Below, in pieces: positions 1 through 5,819 of a stretch of 6,418 bases of DNA. The notes below the pieces were generated by a model, which had not been told where the DNA came from, ran no database searches, and saw only the letters and a list, made by a program, of their open reading frames with translations. The stretch spans positions 1-6,418 of the forward strand of contig CALBND010000029.1 of NCBI GenBank assembly GCA_937896305.1, read 5' to 3'. The translations under genes were made by a program, and so were the position numbers. The DNA is from an uncultured Actinomycetes bacterium. GTDB taxonomy: Bacteria > Actinomycetota > Actinomycetes > S36-B12 > UBA5976. The first letter of the stretch is position 1, and each line of letters begins with the position of its first letter.

Positions 1-70
1 GGACGACGGGATTCGAACCCGCGACCCTCACCTTGGCAAGGTGATGCGCTACCAACTGCGCTACGTCCGC
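1..70 (-). tRNA. tRNA-Gly (anticodon GCC), 3' end cut off by the window edge
   Basis: Read on the minus strand, this folds as a standard tRNA cloverleaf. The 5' acceptor strand GCGGACG starts at base 70, followed by a D-arm with GCGC stem strands around the AGTTGGTA loop. The anticodon stem TCACC/GGTGA encloses the loop TTGCCAA, giving anticodon GCC (glycine). The T-arm has the stem GCGGG/CCCGT around TTCGAAT. Only five bases (CGTCC) of the 3' acceptor strand are inside the window; the last two pairing bases, the discriminator and any CCA lie beyond base 1. It is divergent from the protein genes, so its promoter must lie in the A+T-rich stretch between about 71 and 120. I could not pick convincing promoter hexamers there. 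Confidence 0.95.
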
Positions 71-131
71 GTACATATAAATAGTGAAAATCATGATTAT
101 TCAGGATTTAGGTGCTATTCGTACTATGTAA

Positions 132-172
132 AGATACCGGAGAGGTGTCTTCGACGCCTCATCCGAGTATCT
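132..172 (+). promoter_or_regulatory. Long bulged hairpin in the pabB upstream region
   Basis: The arms pair almost perfectly: AGATAC (132-137) with GTATCT (167-172), CGGA (138-141) with TCCG (162-165), and GAGGTGTC (142-149) with GACGCCTC (153-160, one G-U pair). This gives 18 base pairs, a three-base loop, and two single-A bulges at 161 and 166, both on the 3' side. There is no T-run after it on either strand, so it does not look like an intrinsic terminator. A possible -10 element TACTAT lies at 122-127, which would put the transcript start near the foot of the stem and make the hairpin the 5' end of the pabB mRNA; no good -35 accompanies it. The pairing is seen directly; a role in mRNA stability or control of pabB is inference. 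Confidence 0.45.
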
Positions 173-204
173 CTGATTAAAAATTAAAGGTAATGTCTAC
201 ATAA

Positions 205-1236
205 ATGAATAACACAACAGACTTTGCTCAATTTGGTGAAACCAGATTCACAGGACTTCTTGATGTGGCAATTGATCTCACCAGACTGAACGAACCTGGA
301 TATTGGGTCGTTATTGGAAGCTTTGAAGGCGATTGGTTGCTACTTAAATTTAAAGATAAAAGCAATGCAGCCAAAGATTTTACAGGCACCTGGCAAGGGG
401 TAGACATTGATGCTTGGAAATCATCAATGTCAAAAGTGCAATACCAAGAAGCAGTTTTAGCTTTGAAAGAACACATCGCTTTGGGGGATGTGTATCAAGC
501 AAATATTTGTAGAGTACTTAAAGCCGAAATAAAAGAAACCGGATATGACATAACTGGTTTAGTTAGTCTTTTGAATACCAACAACCCAGCACCTTATGGG
601 GGAGTAGTAAGTGTTAACAAAACTTCACATCAGCGTTTGACCAAAGATATAGCCATCGCTAGTGCCTCACCTGAACTATTTTTGAAAAGAAATGGTGAAC
701 ATATTTCCTCTAGCCCCATCAAAGGCACAGGAAGAACATCAGCTGATTTGACGGAAAAAGATAGAGCCGAAAATGTGATGATTGTTGATCTGGTCAGAAA
801 TGATTTGTCGCAAATTTGTCAAACCGGATCGGTCAAAGTGCCCATTTTGTTAGAAGAACAATTACATCCTGGCTTGGTACACCTGGTATCAACTGTTCAA
901 GGAGTATTGAATAAACAAGTTAGTTGGAAAGATATTTTTCAAGCGACTTTCCCACCCGGTTCAGTATCGGGAGCACCAAAAATAAGTGCCTTGAAGTTAA
1001 TTAAAGAATTAGAAACAGTAAACAGGGGACCATATTGTGGCGCCATTGGTTGGATAAACACAAATGATGACACAGCTGAAATTGCTGTGGGAATCAGGAC
1101 TTTTTGGAAAGATAATAAACACTTATTATTTGGCACCGGAGCTGGCATCACTTGGGGATCAGAGGCAGAGGCCGAATGGGACGAGACTGAATTAAAATGT
1201 GCCAAATTATTTGAAATAGCTGCAAATCACTTGTGA
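205..1236 (+). CDS. pabB: Aminodeoxychorismate synthase component I-like (PabB), compact form
   Basis: A 343-residue chorismate-binding enzyme, predicted to convert chorismate plus ammonia (from a PabA glutaminase) to 4-amino-4-deoxychorismate, the route to p-aminobenzoate and folate. The whole catalytic domain is visible: GDVYQAN (94-100), SASPELF (153-159), PIKGT (171-175), the block around IVDLVRNDL (193-201), FPPGSVSGAPK (249-259), GPYCGAIGW (275-283) and GAGITWGSEAEAEWDE (312-327). PIKGT carries Lys173, which in known PabB proteins attacks chorismate; TrpE has alanine there, so PabB is preferred over anthranilate synthase. It is shorter than E. coli PabB (about 450 residues), with a reduced N-terminal lobe. 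ATG 205 is the furthest upstream possible start, because TAA at 202-204 blocks the frame. The nearest Shine-Dalgarno-like AAAGG (186-190) is 14 bases away, which is long. No pabA or pabC is in the window. Confidence 0.88.
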   Translation: MNNTTDFAQFGETRFTGLLDVAIDLTRLNEPGYWVVIGSFEGDWLLLKFKDKSNAAKDFTGTWQGVDIDAWKSSMSKVQYQEAVLALKEHIALGDVYQANICRVLKAEIKETGYDITGLVSLLNTNNPAPYGGVVSVNKTSHQRLTKDIAIASASPELFLKRNGEHISSSPIKGTGRTSADLTEKDRAENVMIVDLVRNDLSQICQTGSVKVPILLEEQLHPGLVHLVSTVQGVLNKQVSWKDIFQATFPPGSVSGAPKISALKLIKELETVNRGPYCGAIGWINTNDDTAEIAVGIRTFWKDNKHLLFGTGAGITWGSEAEAEWDETELKCAKLFEIAANHL

Positions 1237-1285
1237 GATTTAACCTAACTATGCGCCAAGCCCAAACGTGGAATACTCTGAATAT

Positions 1286-1639
1286 ATGAATGAATATCGT
1301 ACCCACCCTATTAAAAGAATTAGAGCAAAAGTTCGAGCCAATCGTTTAGCAGATGCAGCTTGGCGAACAGTGATATTTTTTGTTGGTTTTTTTCTAATTG
1401 GAGTTGGAATAGTTTTATTGGTTTTACCTGGACCAGGTTGGTTGATGATTTTCTTAGGATTTTTAACTCTTGCTACCGAATTTGCTTGGGCAAGTCGTGC
1501 CTTGGCCCCATTGAGATCTCGTTTAGAAAAAGCCAAATTAACAGGTAAAAAACCTTGGTGGTTTTACATACTCGTCATCGTATTTGCCATAGCTAGCGCC
1601 TTGGCTAGTTATTGGGTTTGGATCACCTTCGAAGGTTAA
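1286..1639 (+). CDS. Small PGPGW-motif integral membrane protein, function unknown
   Basis: A 117-residue membrane protein with a basic N-terminus (Arg/Lys-rich up to about residue 27), two hydrophobic segments at about 28-47 and 53-68 separated by PGPGW (48-52), a charged loop (Arg/Lys at 71-90), and a third hydrophobic helix at about 92-114. The PGPGW turn between hydrophobic segments is the hallmark of a small membrane protein family widespread in Actinobacteria (I recall it as TIGR02611/PF09656), often found near thrS, as here. Its biochemical role is not known. The positive-inside rule puts the N-terminus in the cytoplasm. The start is uncertain: GTG at 1268 would add six residues but has no ribosome-binding site, while ATG 1286 has a weak GGA 13 bases upstream and overlaps the TGA of a 12-codon ORF at 1251-1289. 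I prefer ATG 1286, moderately. Confidence 0.82.
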   Translation: MNEYRTHPIKRIRAKVRANRLADAAWRTVIFFVGFFLIGVGIVLLVLPGPGWLMIFLGFLTLATEFAWASRALAPLRSRLEKAKLTGKKPWWFYILVIVFAIASALASYWVWITFEG

Positions 1640-1776
1640 AAATCGTAACATTTCACGCTTAGAACGGGTGAGAGTGTATCGTTGGAACAAGCAAACAGGC
1701 GATTAGCTAAGTAAGACAGAGCAACCTGATGATTTTTCTTCAGGAAAGACACTGGTGCAATTCCAGTATCGTCTAC
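1640..1776 (+). promoter_or_regulatory. Structured leader of the formyltransferase gene (two adjacent hairpins)
   Basis: This gene-free stretch is the longest between protein genes in the window. Near its 3' end are two stem-loops in tandem. The first pairs CCTGA (1725-1729) with TCAGG (1740-1744) around a ten-base loop. The second pairs AGAC-ACTGG (1747-1755) with CCAGT (1763-1767) and GTCT (1771-1774), with a three-base bulge ATC and the loop TGCAATT. The second helix ends two bases before ATG 1777. The only Shine-Dalgarno-like string, AGGAAAG (1742-1748), overlaps both stems and is separated from the start codon by the second one. Further upstream, GCTTAG (1657-1662) could pair with CTAAGT (1707-1712). 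I do not recognise a known riboswitch class. The pairings are seen in the sequence; regulation is inferred. Confidence 0.4.
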
Positions 1777-2655
1777 ATGGAAAAACAAAAAGTTGATTTA
1801 TATCTTTGCGGTGTCAAAGGTTTAGCCGTTACCAATAGTGTGTTGCATAGATACAGTCAACATATAAATCAGGTCATAATTGCTGCAGATACTGGCACAC
1901 TTGATGATCCAGAAAACCAAATCAAAGATTTGTTTGAAAAAAATGGTATTAAGGTCCTAAAAACAGATCCAGCACAAATAGGCAACATCGCTATTGCTGT
2001 TGGATGGAAAAAGTTAATTAATTTGCCCTACAAACAAGTAATCGTGATGCATGATTCACTCTTACCAAAATATCGGGGCTGGAATCCTTTACTCACAGCT
2101 TTAATTGCAGGGGACAAAAAAATAGGGGCAAGTGCTTTAATCGCAAATTCAGAAATGGATGCAGGGTCAATTGTGGCCCAAGAATCAAAAGCAATTAAGT
2201 ATCCGATGAGACTTGAAGAAGCTATGGATATTGTGTCCAAAATTATTCAAAAACTAGTGATACAAGTTCTAGAACAAATTATTAAAAAAGGCAAAGTAGT
2301 CGGCAAAAAACAAAATGAAAAACTAGCAACTTACAGTTTGTGGCGCGATGAGAAAGATTTTTATATCGATTGGTCACAAAGTGCCGAAAGAGTCCAAAGA
2401 CATATCGATGCCTCAAGTTACCCATATGCAGGATCAAGAACTTTGTTTGAAGGAACAGTTATAAAAGTGCTTAACTCTAAAACATTAAAATCAGATCCTA
2501 AAATTATTAACCGCACCCCCGGAAAGATCTGGAAAATCGTTGAGGGCAAACCCATCGTGGTTTGTGGCAAGGGATTATTGGAATTAACTGAAATTTGTGA
2601 TGAGAACGGTAAATCTTTGCTCCCTTTCACTAAATTACGTCAAAGATTTAATTAA
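1777..2655 (+). CDS. Formyltransferase-family protein (Fmt/ArnA-like fold), substrate unknown
   Basis: A 292-residue protein resembling N10-formyltetrahydrofolate-dependent formyltransferases. The N-terminal Rossmann-like domain (about 1-170) contains the core SLLPKYRG (94-101) preceded by His92 and followed, 36 residues later, by Asp128 in MDAGS; this spacing equals that of the His108/Asp144 catalytic pair of E. coli Fmt. The invariant Asn two residues before the His is Val90 here. The C-terminal part (about 185-292) resembles the Fmt C-terminal domain, with FYIDWS (195-200), SYPYAGS (214-220) and a final PFTKLRQRF. The divergent catalytic motif and the thrS neighbourhood argue against it being the housekeeping Met-tRNA formyltransferase; an amino-sugar or other amine N-formyltransferase is more likely. 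An in-frame ATG at 1729 would add 16 residues, but these are encoded by the hairpin region and do not look like the family's N-terminus. The gene ends 20 bases before thrS and is probably cotranscribed with it. Confidence 0.78.
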   Translation: MEKQKVDLYLCGVKGLAVTNSVLHRYSQHINQVIIAADTGTLDDPENQIKDLFEKNGIKVLKTDPAQIGNIAIAVGWKKLINLPYKQVIVMHDSLLPKYRGWNPLLTALIAGDKKIGASALIANSEMDAGSIVAQESKAIKYPMRLEEAMDIVSKIIQKLVIQVLEQIIKKGKVVGKKQNEKLATYSLWRDEKDFYIDWSQSAERVQRHIDASSYPYAGSRTLFEGTVIKVLNSKTLKSDPKIINRTPGKIWKIVEGKPIVVCGKGLLELTEICDENGKSLLPFTKLRQRFN

Positions 2656-2675
2656 GTTGTGAGAGACTTTATTAA

Positions 2676-4664
2676 ATGAGCGAATTTAAAGTATTTCTTG
2701 ATGGGGTTGAAACAACTGTTGCCCCAGGCGCAAATGCCATCGATTTATATAAAGACAACAAAGACATAGTCGTAGCTAAAATTAATGGGCAAGTAGTTGA
2801 TTTAGCAACTGCTTTAAAAGCTAACGACAAAATAGAAGGCATTAGTGCATCTTCTGAAGAAGGTTTAGCTGTAATTAGACATAGCACTGCTCACATTGCA
2901 GCCCAAGCAGTTCAAAAGCTAAGACCACAAACAAAACTTGGAATTGGCCCACCTATTAAAGATGGTTTTTATTATGACTTCAAAGTAGAAGAATTCTTTA
3001 CCCCAGAAGACTTAACCCAAATAGAAAAAACGATGAAAGAGATCATCAAAAGCGGGCAAAGATTTTCCAGAAGAGTAAGTGATGAGGCATCACTAAGAAA
3101 AGAACTAGCAAATGAGCCTTTCAAAATAGAATTAATAAGTTTAAAAGGAAACCCCAGTGAAGAAGTTATGGAAGTGGGGGGAAGTGAATTAACAATTTAT
3201 GACAATGTTGATTTTAGAAGTGGGAATGTGGTTTGGTCTGATCTATGTCGTGGACCTCATGTTCCTTCCACTAAATATTTGGGTGCATTCAAATTAATGA
3301 GAACATCTGCTGCCTATTGGCGAGGTAGTGAAAAAAATCCTCAACTACAAAGAGTTTATGGAACAGCTTGGGCCAGCAAAGAAGATTTAGAACAACACCT
3401 ACATTTGTTAGAAGAAGCTGAAAAAAGAGATCACCGAAAACTTGGATTGGAATTAGATCTTTTTTCTTTCCCAGAAGAAATAGGTTCAGGCTTAGCTGTT
3501 TTTCATCCCAAAGGTGGTGCGATTCGAAAAGTTATGGAGGATTACTCCCGTAAACGCCACGAAGAAGAAGGTTATGAATTTGTTAATACTCCTCATATAA
3601 CTAAATCTCAACTCTTTGAAATCTCAGGACATCTGGACTGGTATGCCGATGGCATGTTTCCACCAATGGAAATTGATGCTGAACTTGCCAGTGATGGCAC
3701 GGTCAGAAAACCTGCCCAAAAATATTATTTAAAACCAATGAATTGCCCATTTCATAACTTAATTTATAAATCAAGTTCTAAATCATATAGAGACTTACCA
3801 CTTCGTTTATTTGAATTTGGTTCGGTTTATCGTTACGAAAAATCTGGGGTGATGCATGGTTTAACCAGGGTCAGGGGCATGACTCAAGATGATGCCCATA
3901 TTTATACAACTGTTGAAAACATGCCCGAGGAATTAGATTCATTACTAAAATTTGTTTTGGGATTATTAAAAGATTATGGTTTAAATGATTTCTATCTAGA
4001 ACTATCAACTAAAAATCCTGAAAAATTTATTGGCTCAGATCAAGATTGGCAAGAAGCAACTGAAACTTTAAGAAAAGCAGCACAAGCCCAAAATCTAAAA
4101 CTTGTGATGGATGAAGCAGGAGCAGCTTTTTATGGTCCAAAGATTTCTGTGCAAGCCAAAGATGCTTTAGGCAGATCATGGCAGATGAGCACCATTCAAG
4201 TTGATTTTCAATTGCCACAAAGATTTGAATTGGAATATAAAGCAAGTGATGGCACCACAAAAAGACCAGTGATGATTCATCGTGCTCTTTTTGGTTCAAT
4301 TGAAAGATTTTTTGGAGTACTACTTGAACACTATGCAGGGGCATTTCCACCTTGGCTTGCACCGGTACAAGTGGTTTGCATTCCAATTGCAGATGCGCAT
4401 GTAACTTATTTGGAAAAAATTAAAACTCAACTACGCAACAAAGGTGTTCGTGTTGAAATAGATAGTAGTGATGAGCGAATGCAGAAAAAGATTCGAAATG
4501 CTCAAACTCAAAAAGTTCCATTCATGTTAATTGCAGGGGATCAAGATATATCAAGTGATGCTGTTTCTTTCAGGTTTAGAGATGGCACTCAAGAAAATGG
4601 TGTCAAAATTGATGATGCTGTTAAAAGAATTCTTGAGGCAATTGATAAAAGAATTCAGGTTTAA
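2676..4664 (+). CDS. thrS: Threonyl-tRNA synthetase
   Basis: A full-length 662-residue class II synthetase that charges tRNA-Thr in the cytoplasm. In order: a TGS domain (about 1-60); the editing domain with the HxxxH motif His69/His73 and the Cys191/His195 pair in CRGPHVP, which clears mischarged Ser-tRNA; the catalytic core, with the zinc ligands Cys357 (MNCP), His408 (DDAHIY) and His535 (IHRAL), motif 2 around RLFEFGSVYRYE (377-388), and motif 3 with Arg544 in GSIERF; and a C-terminal anticodon-binding domain (about 560-662). The segment around DGMFPPMEIDAE (325-336) and DGTVRKP (340-346) matches my memory of actinobacterial ThrS. ATG 2676 has GAGAG (2661-2665) ten bases upstream. There is no room for a T-box leader in the 20 bases before it. 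The stop codon directly abuts the HIT gene. Confidence 0.98.
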   Translation: MSEFKVFLDGVETTVAPGANAIDLYKDNKDIVVAKINGQVVDLATALKANDKIEGISASSEEGLAVIRHSTAHIAAQAVQKLRPQTKLGIGPPIKDGFYYDFKVEEFFTPEDLTQIEKTMKEIIKSGQRFSRRVSDEASLRKELANEPFKIELISLKGNPSEEVMEVGGSELTIYDNVDFRSGNVVWSDLCRGPHVPSTKYLGAFKLMRTSAAYWRGSEKNPQLQRVYGTAWASKEDLEQHLHLLEEAEKRDHRKLGLELDLFSFPEEIGSGLAVFHPKGGAIRKVMEDYSRKRHEEEGYEFVNTPHITKSQLFEISGHLDWYADGMFPPMEIDAELASDGTVRKPAQKYYLKPMNCPFHNLIYKSSSKSYRDLPLRLFEFGSVYRYEKSGVMHGLTRVRGMTQDDAHIYTTVENMPEELDSLLKFVLGLLKDYGLNDFYLELSTKNPEKFIGSDQDWQEATETLRKAAQAQNLKLVMDEAGAAFYGPKISVQAKDALGRSWQMSTIQVDFQLPQRFELEYKASDGTTKRPVMIHRALFGSIERFFGVLLEHYAGAFPPWLAPVQVVCIPIADAHVTYLEKIKTQLRNKGVRVEIDSSDERMQKKIRNAQTQKVPFMLIAGDQDISSDAVSFRFRDGTQENGVKIDDAVKRILEAIDKRIQV

Positions 4665-5189
4665 ATGCCAATTCCAGAAACCGGCTTACCAGATGCATGG
4701 ATTCGTTTATGGAATCCACATCGTGGACAATATTTAACAGATGTTCGTGCCGATGGCACCGTTGATATAACTTGTCCATTTTGTAGTGCGCCAAATGTTG
4801 GAGAAGAAGATTCTTTAGTTGTTTATAAAGGAAAACATAACTATGTGGTGTTAAATCTTTACCCTTATAACGCAGGCCATCTACTTATTGCCCCGTATCG
4901 ACATTTTGCAGATTTCACAACTGTGACCGATGAAGAAGCTTATGAAATAGCTGACATCACAAAAAAAGCAATGAGTGTTTTAAGAAAAGCCACTGGAGCA
5001 CAAGGTTTCAACATAGGAATGAATCAAGGACCAGTTGCTGGAACTAGTGTGGCTGATCATTTGCACCAACATATTGTTCCTAGATGGGGTGGAGACACAA
5101 ACTTCATGCCCATAATTGGCAGAGCTAAATCAATTCCACATCTTTTAAAAGATACCCAAAAGCTATTAGCAGAAGCTTGGAATGATTAA
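4665..5189 (+). CDS. HIT-domain nucleotide phosphorylase/hydrolase (Ap4A phosphorylase-like)
   Basis: A 174-residue histidine-triad protein. The triad is HLHQHIV at 132-138, in which the middle His134 should be the nucleophile that takes the nucleotidyl group; PRWGGDTNF follows (139-147). A CPFC motif (Cys37, Cys40) near the N-terminus can bind zinc, as in other HIT proteins of this branch. The mycobacterial protein at the same place in the operon (Rv2613c) is a diadenosine tetraphosphate phosphorylase, and the matching length, CxxC motif and triad context suggest the same activity. Aminoacyl-tRNA synthetases make Ap4A as a side product, so its place right after thrS is sensible. ATG 4665 follows the thrS stop codon with no gap, so translation is probably coupled. 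The exact substrate is inferred from synteny. Confidence 0.9.
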   Translation: MPIPETGLPDAWIRLWNPHRGQYLTDVRADGTVDITCPFCSAPNVGEEDSLVVYKGKHNYVVLNLYPYNAGHLLIAPYRHFADFTTVTDEEAYEIADITKKAMSVLRKATGAQGFNIGMNQGPVAGTSVADHLHQHIVPRWGGDTNFMPIIGRAKSIPHLLKDTQKLLAEAWND

Positions 5190-5794
5190 TGCTAGGAAAT
5201 ACAAACGTTAGAAGGTATTGGGGTCAATTAACTAACCCAATTGCAAAAATTTTTATAAAGCTAGGTATTTCTTCAGATTTTGTCACAGTGTTTGGAACCT
5301 TTGGGGTAGTCACTGTTTCAGTACTAACTTTTCCACAAGGAAAATTTTTTATCGGATCAATATTTATTGGAATATTTGTCCTTTTTGATTCCATCGATGG
5401 GGCAATTGCTCGACTAAGCGGCAGAAACTCTAAATGGGGAGCTTTCCTTGATTCGGTAATGGATCGAATCGCTGATGGTGCATTTATTGGCAGTATCGCT
5501 ATTTATTATCTAAATCAAGATCAACTGCAATTTGTGATTCTTACCTTGGTGGCACTTGTGGCAAGTGAAATTGTTTCCTACACCAAAGCCAGAGCAGAAA
5601 GCCTAGGTTTTAAGTGCGATACCGGTTTTGGAGAACGAGCTGAGCGCATAATTATTACCATCTTTGGAACATCATTTGCAGGCTTTGGTTTTCCTATCGT
5701 TTTAGATATTTCTATCTGGGTTTTAGCTTTAGTAGCACTTTTCACAGTTTGGCAAAGAATATCTTTTGTCTACAAACAAGCACCAAAATATTGA
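5189..5794 (+). CDS. pgsA: Phosphatidylinositol phosphate synthase (CDP-alcohol phosphatidyltransferase)
   Basis: A 201-residue polytopic membrane enzyme with the complete CDP-alcohol phosphotransferase signature: Asp67-xx-Asp70-Gly71-xx-Ala74-Arg75, eight residues, Gly84-xxx-Asp88-xxx-Asp92. The aspartates bind the two metal ions and CDP-diacylglycerol. Hydrophobic helices lie at about 29-48, 52-70, 94-108, 113-130, 152-166 and 170-189. The YTKARAESLG (131-140) and GERAER (148-153) segments and the operon position fit actinobacterial PgsA1, which joins CDP-diacylglycerol to inositol 1-phosphate, rather than a phosphatidylglycerophosphate synthase. Product assignment rests on these motifs and synteny. 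ATG 5189 overlaps the HIT stop codon by one base (TAATG), a typical coupling arrangement, and the N-terminus starts at the usual place for the family. Confidence 0.92.
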   Translation: MLGNTNVRRYWGQLTNPIAKIFIKLGISSDFVTVFGTFGVVTVSVLTFPQGKFFIGSIFIGIFVLFDSIDGAIARLSGRNSKWGAFLDSVMDRIADGAFIGSIAIYYLNQDQLQFVILTLVALVASEIVSYTKARAESLGFKCDTGFGERAERIIITIFGTSFAGFGFPIVLDISIWVLALVALFTVWQRISFVYKQAPKY

Positions 5795-5806
5795 TTTAAA
5801 TAGCTT

Positions 5807-5812
5807 AAGGGA
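5807..5812 (+). promoter_or_regulatory. Ribosome-binding site of the acyltransferase gene
   Basis: AAGGGA lies seven bases before ATG 5820, close to ideal spacing. It is the clearest Shine-Dalgarno sequence in the window and fixes the start of the downstream gene, which is the only one of the last four not touching its upstream neighbour (25 bases after the pgsA stop codon). Confidence 0.6.
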
Positions 5813-5819
5813 TTAATTG

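Noticed and set aside
89..98. Palindrome AATCATGATT in the tRNA/pabB gap as an operator
   Set aside because: A single ten-base palindrome in A+T-rich DNA is expected by chance, with no second copy in the gap and no regulator gene nearby.
1625..1636. Perfect 12-base palindrome ACCTTCGAAGGT at the end of the membrane-protein gene, as a terminator
   Set aside because: As a hairpin it gives only four pairs around a four-base loop and is not followed by a T-run; it also lies in coding sequence.
1741..1776. Resemblance to part of a cobalamin riboswitch (GGAA followed by CTGGTGCAATTCCAG)
   Set aside because: The short hairpin with a GGTG...ATTCC-like loop recalls the cobalamin-aptamer P5 region, but the G/C-rich P6 strand, the ACTGT segment and the downstream B12 box are missing, and the start codon follows at once. 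The downstream gene has no cobalamin link.
1640..1776. A tRNA or tRNA-like gene, suggested by the ACTGG-TGCAATT-CCAGT arm
   Set aside because: The arm has T-arm proportions, but position 55 would be G, and no matching acceptor strand, D-arm or anticodon arm was found upstream.
1729..1776. N-terminal extension of the formyltransferase from ATG 1729
   Set aside because: The 16 extra residues are encoded by the two hairpins, do not resemble the family's N-terminus, and no ribosome-binding site precedes 1729; the family-like beta strand begins just after Met at 1777.
4027..4386. Minus-strand open frame of 119 codons inside thrS
   Set aside because: It lies wholly within the thrS region encoding conserved catalytic motifs and shows no recognisable domain; it is a shadow of the real gene, like the other antisense frames in pabB, the formyltransferase and thrS.
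4531..4737. Plus-strand frame overlapping the thrS/HIT junction
   Set aside because: It is out of frame with two well-supported genes and has no family features.
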